Positions 62,745 through 64,000 of a stretch of 64,000 nt of DNA are shown here, piece after piece. Within the stretch, counting starts at the first letter, position 1. Every line of letters starts with the position of its first letter. The notes beneath the pieces were generated by a model. The model saw nothing but the letters and a program-made list of their open reading frames with translations, made no database searches and was not told where the DNA came from. Both the position numbers and the translations under genes were made by a program. The stretch lies in assembly GCF_008247605.1 (NCBI RefSeq), contig NZ_CP043420.1, positions 3,348,001 through 3,412,000 of the forward strand, read 5' to 3'. Origin of the DNA: Kushneria phosphatilytica (GTDB lineage Bacteria > Pseudomonadota > Gammaproteobacteria > Pseudomonadales > Halomonadaceae).

Positions 62745-64000
62745 TCAATCGACATTGATTCGCGCCATCACTTCACCGGCACTCAGGGTACTGCCCTCCC
62801 CTGCCACAATACTCAGGGTGCCCGTGCACTCCGCCATCACCTGGGTTTCCATCTTCATCGCCTCCATGATGGCAATGACATCGCCGGCCGCGACACGACT
62901 GCCATCCTCGACCTGCCAGGCATAGAGGTTGCCACTGATGGGTGCCGTGACACTGCCTGCCTCGACTTCAGGCTGCGCCTCGGCGGTTGCGTCAGGGGCC
63001 TCGCGTCCAAGCCCCTGCAGCAGGGTCGCTGGCAGCCCGATATGATGGCGCCGACCATCGATATCGATCACGGTACGCAGCATGGCGGGATCATCAGCCA
63101 CTCGCTGCCGCTCGCCCCACTCCAGCGGTGTGTCGAATTCGGTTTCGATCCAGCGGGTATGAACGCCAAATCCGGGAGCGTCGGGATCATGCGTCTGCCC
63201 CGTGAAATCTCCATGCGTCATGACCGCTCGATGAAACGGCAGCACCGACGCCACGCCCTCGATATGAAATTCCGCCAACGCACGCCTGGCCCGAGCGATC
63301 GCCTGCTCCCGGTTGGCGCCGGTAACGATCAGCTTGGCCATCAGTGAGTCGAAGTGGCCCGAGACGGCATCACCGCTCTCGATGCCGGTATCCAGCCGAA
63401 CTCCCGGCCCGGCAGGAGCACCAAAGCGCTCGATACGCCCCGGCGTGGGCAGAAATCCCTTGGCGGCATCCTCGGCATTGATCCGGAACTCGAAGCCATG
63501 CCCGCGTGGTGTCGGTGTTTCGGACAACGATAACGGCAGGCCTTCGGCGATGCGCAGCTGCTCGATCACCAGGTCAACGCCGGTCGTCTCTTCGGTCACC
63601 GGATGCTCCACCTGGAGTCGCGTATTGACCTCGAGAAACGAGAGCGTGTCGTCACGTCCCAGCAGAAACTCCACCGTACCCGCGCCGACATAGTCGGCCC
63701 GGGCGCAGATATCCCGGGCGGCCTGATGAATACGGCTGCGCTGCTCATCGCTCAGAAAGGGGGCCGGTGCCTCCTCGACGAGCTTCTGGTTGCGCCGCTG
63801 CAGTGAGCAGTCACGGGTGCCGACCACCACCACATTGCCATGCCGATCCCCCAGCACCTGCGCCTCGATATGTCGCGGACGATCAAGAAACTGCTCGACG
63901 AAACACTCGCCTCTGCCAAAGGCCGCTTCGGCTTCGCGCACTGCTGAATGATAAAGTTCGGTCACCTCATCCATGCGCCAGGCCACCTTGAGACCGCGGC
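62745..64000 (-). CDS. Biotin-dependent carboxylase alpha subunit (partial)
   Basis: The last 418 or so residues of a biotin carboxylase with a fused carrier domain, cut at its N-terminal side by the window edge; the frame stays open to 64000, reading GLKVAWRMDEV. The biotin carboxylase part shows FVEQFLDRPRHIEAQVLGD, FLEVNTRLQVEHPVTEETTG and the C-terminal subdomain FEFRINAEDAAKGFLPTPG. The carrier domain at the C-terminus has the biotinyl-lysine motif EAMKMETQV. This layout is typical of acetyl-, propionyl-, 3-methylcrotonyl- or geranyl-CoA carboxylase; the partner carboxyltransferase, outside the window, decides which. It fixes bicarbonate on biotin using ATP. Confidence 0.92.
   Translation of the reverse strand, partial: RGLKVAWRMDEVTELYHSAVREAEAAFGRGECFVEQFLDRPRHIEAQVLGDRHGNVVVVGTRDCSLQRRNQKLVEEAPAPFLSDEQRSRIHQAARDICARADYVGAGTVEFLLGRDDTLSFLEVNTRLQVEHPVTEETTGVDLVIEQLRIAEGLPLSLSETPTPRGHGFEFRINAEDAAKGFLPTPGRIERFGAPAGPGVRLDTGIESGDAVSGHFDSLMAKLIVTGANREQAIARARRALAEFHIEGVASVLPFHRAVMTHGDFTGQTHDPDAPGFGVHTRWIETEFDTPLEWGERQRVADDPAMLRTVIDIDGRRHHIGLPATLLQGLGREAPDATAEAQPEVEAGSVTAPISGNLYAWQVEDGSRVAAGDVIAIMEAMKMETQVMAECTGTLSIVAGEGSTLSAGEVMARINVD

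Noticed and set aside
1..64000. CRISPR array, prophage or riboswitch
   Set aside because: No series of regularly spaced identical repeats, no phage structural genes and no aptamer core that I could recognise were seen in any intergenic region.

Overview
The window looks like chromosomal DNA of a GC-rich gammaproteobacterium, most likely a halophile or alkaliphile of the Halomonadaceae (Halomonas/Kushneria/Chromohalobacter type). This is inferred from gene content: two complete TRAP transporters, PpsA with its PpsR regulator, OmpW, a YhcB/ZapG homologue, a NWETF-like chemoreceptor tail and a D-galactonate pathway. No rRNA, intact tRNA or ribosomal protein gene is present to fix the taxonomy. 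I see no CRISPR array, prophage or intact transposase.

Layout. 1-3060: LysR regulator, SDR oxidoreductase and an ACMSD-type amidohydrolase broken by a 145-bp MITE-like element and a frameshift. 3060-4740: an AT-rich island with two minus-strand genes (MltR-like and HEPN-like, both with an R-x4-H motif) around a tRNA-like hairpin. 5189-11194: a plus-strand catabolic cluster (DUF3100 permease, M20 deacylase, 3-hydroxyacid dehydrogenase, aldehyde dehydrogenase, VOC protein). 11272-15061: GFA protein, SleB-like hydrolase, cupin, pyrophosphatase, LysR and Lrp regulators. 15093-19787: a TRAP operon (Tat-exported TakP-like binding protein, DctQ, DctM) ending in a gamma-glutamyltransferase homologue. 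20233-30381: DUF2235 hydrolase, type-B carboxylesterase, EamA exporter, small coiled protein, flippase plus CapA pair, YccS-like FUSC protein and DUF4105 protein.

30456-34149 is the D-galactonate (De Ley-Doudoroff) cluster: IclR regulator, dgoK, dgoA, dgoD, with a structured extragenic palindromic element between dgoA and dgoD. 34233-40361 is a signalling block: an OmpR-type response regulator divergent from an unorthodox hybrid kinase (preceded by a coupled 32-codon ORF), a REC-EAL protein and a chemoreceptor. 40742-43770 is a second TRAP operon of sugar-acid type. 43920-47901: MscS channel, an Ogt/Ada-AlkA alkylation-repair pair and glyoxalase I. 48076-51332 is a lower-GC pair, glutamate decarboxylase and an AspT-family exchanger, which together could form a proton-consuming decarboxylation cycle.

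51637-64000 is more conserved: M42 aminopeptidase, OmpW, YhcB-like protein, NlpC/P60 lipoprotein, RsiV-like lipoprotein, MarR regulator, PpsA divergent from PpsR, a small basic protein, a GNAT-like protein, a CBS protein and a biotin-dependent carboxylase alpha subunit cut by the window edge.

The best candidates for something undescribed are the HEPN/MltR island, the DUF3100-M20-dehydrogenase cluster, the GadB-AspT pair, the flippase-CapA pair and the tiny ORF coupled to the hybrid kinase. All functions are assigned from reading motifs by eye; no database search was possible.
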